5,515 nucleotides of DNA from Acidimicrobiia bacterium (GTDB lineage: Bacteria; Actinomycetota; Acidimicrobiia; Spongiisociales; ZC4RG35): the NCBI GenBank assembly GCA_029865445.1, contig JAOUGY010000261.1:1-5515 (forward strand), written 5' to 3'. Below the pieces are notes generated by a model that did not search any database, was not told the origin of the DNA, and saw only the letters and a list, made by a program, of their open reading frames with translations. Both the position numbers and the translations under genes were made by a program. Below are positions 4,901 through 5,515 of the stretch, in pieces; position 1 is the first letter of the stretch; each line of letters opens with the position of its first letter.

Positions 4901-5515
4901 TTGACAACCAGCGCCCCGGCCGGTGGAGCCCGCTCGGTCATCATCTCGCTCGCCACGCTCATGATCGGATTCGGCCTGGTCGGTTCGGTCCTCGGCGTGC
5001 GCGGCACCGAGGAGTTCTCTGCCGCGGTCGTCGGACTCGCCGGATCGGTCCACTATGCGGGATTCCTGGCAGGGGCGTTCGTGATCCCGGCGCTGGTGTC
5101 GTCCGTCGGCCACATCCGCGTCTACTCGGCGCTGGCGTCGGCGACCTCCGTCATCGTGCTGGTGTTCCCCTACGCCCTCAATGCTCCCACCTGGGTTTCG
5201 ATCCGGCTGCTCTTCGGGTTGTGCATCTCCGGGATGTACATCGTGGCCGAGAGCTGGCTCAACTCGGTCTCGACCAACGAGACCCGGGGACGGCTCCTCG
5301 CCGCCTACCTCGTGACCGTCAACTCGGCGGTGGCCGCGGGACAGCTGCTGTTGTCGGCGACCGGGGCGATTGGTGTGTTTCCGTTCGTACTCGGTTCAGC
5401 CGTGATGTCGCTGTCGGTTGTACCCCTGGCGCTCACGCGGGCTCCGGCCCCATCCCTGCCTCCGGTGACCGAGCGGCCACCCATCCGCGAGGTGCTGCGG
5501 CTGGCGCCCCTCGGT
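4901..5515 (+). CDS. MFS transporter, YcaD-like (partial, first 205 residues)
   Basis: The frame runs off the right edge with 205 codons visible and no stop. It starts at a TTG, 3 bases after the oxidoreductase stop, so the two are probably one operon. The visible part is the N-terminal half of a 12-helix major facilitator: hydrophobic segments at about 12-33, 42-64, 75-92, 99-116, 133-152 and 157-177, then a proline-rich stretch (181-195) starting the central loop. The loop signatures GHIRVYSALAS (70-80) and GMYIVAESWLN (111-121) followed by S-T-N-E-T-R-G-R (124-131) are typical of the YcaD-like MFS group, whose substrates are poorly known. Being paired with a demethylase-like oxidoreductase, it may import that enzyme's methylated amine substrate or export a product; this is inference from position only. 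No SAM-II-like element precedes it. Confidence 0.82.
   Translation, partial: MTTSAPAGGARSVIISLATLMIGFGLVGSVLGVRGTEEFSAAVVGLAGSVHYAGFLAGAFVIPALVSSVGHIRVYSALASATSVIVLVFPYALNAPTWVSIRLLFGLCISGMYIVAESWLNSVSTNETRGRLLAAYLVTVNSAVAAGQLLLSATGAIGVFPFVLGSAVMSLSVVPLALTRAPAPSLPPVTERPPIREVLRLAPLG

Noticed and set aside
4901..4906. TTGACA, a perfect -35 hexamer
   Set aside because: There is no -10 at the right spacing, and the TTG serves as the MFS start codon in a tight operon.

Overview
This is a high-GC window. Codon third positions are strongly G/C, there is a TTG start, and a lipoprotein carries a Thr/Ser-rich linker behind its lipobox. This suggests an actinobacterium, perhaps an Acidimicrobiia-like lineage, but that is inference from style and no marker gene proves it.

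Layout. (1) At 1-126 on the minus strand is the N-terminus of a homocysteine S-methyltransferase (betaine-homocysteine methyltransferase type) that runs off the left edge. (2) Its leader (127-302) carries a promoter, an RNA that I read as a SAM-II class riboswitch (231-286), and a candidate terminator/antiterminator pair. (3) At 400-1605 on the plus strand is a secreted lipoprotein with five Asp-box repeats, probably a beta-propeller. (4) At 1608-2513 on the minus strand, converging with only two bases between, is a ten-helix EamA/DMT transporter. Its leader holds a second SAM-II-like aptamer (2555-2610), 51/56 identical to the first. (5) The 2611-2866 intergenic stretch holds a weak -10, the remains of a small minus-strand reading frame broken at an A6 run, and an inverted repeat. 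(6) At 2867-4897 on the plus strand is a 676-residue flavin/iron-sulfur oxidoreductase of the trimethylamine dehydrogenase superfamily, closest by eye to the dimethylglycine/N-methylproline demethylase group. (7) After a 3-base gap, a YcaD-like MFS transporter starts at a TTG (4901) and runs off the right edge.

How it fits together. The strongest signal is regulatory. Two near-identical small RNA elements lie in the 5' leaders of two minus-strand genes, one for methionine synthesis from homocysteine and one for a membrane transporter. Both keep the SAM-II layout: a P1 hairpin, a large loop with GCUUGC, an AAAUG segment, and a 3' strand able to form a pseudoknot. This suggests a SAM-controlled methionine regulon and implies that the EamA protein moves methionine, homocysteine, SAM or a related compound. 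The leaders look different downstream: the methyltransferase leader seems to attenuate transcription, while the transporter leader is short and its Shine-Dalgarno can pair with part of the aptamer. The plus-strand oxidoreductase and MFS pair could use dimethylglycine, the by-product of betaine-dependent methionine synthesis, but this link is a hypothesis.
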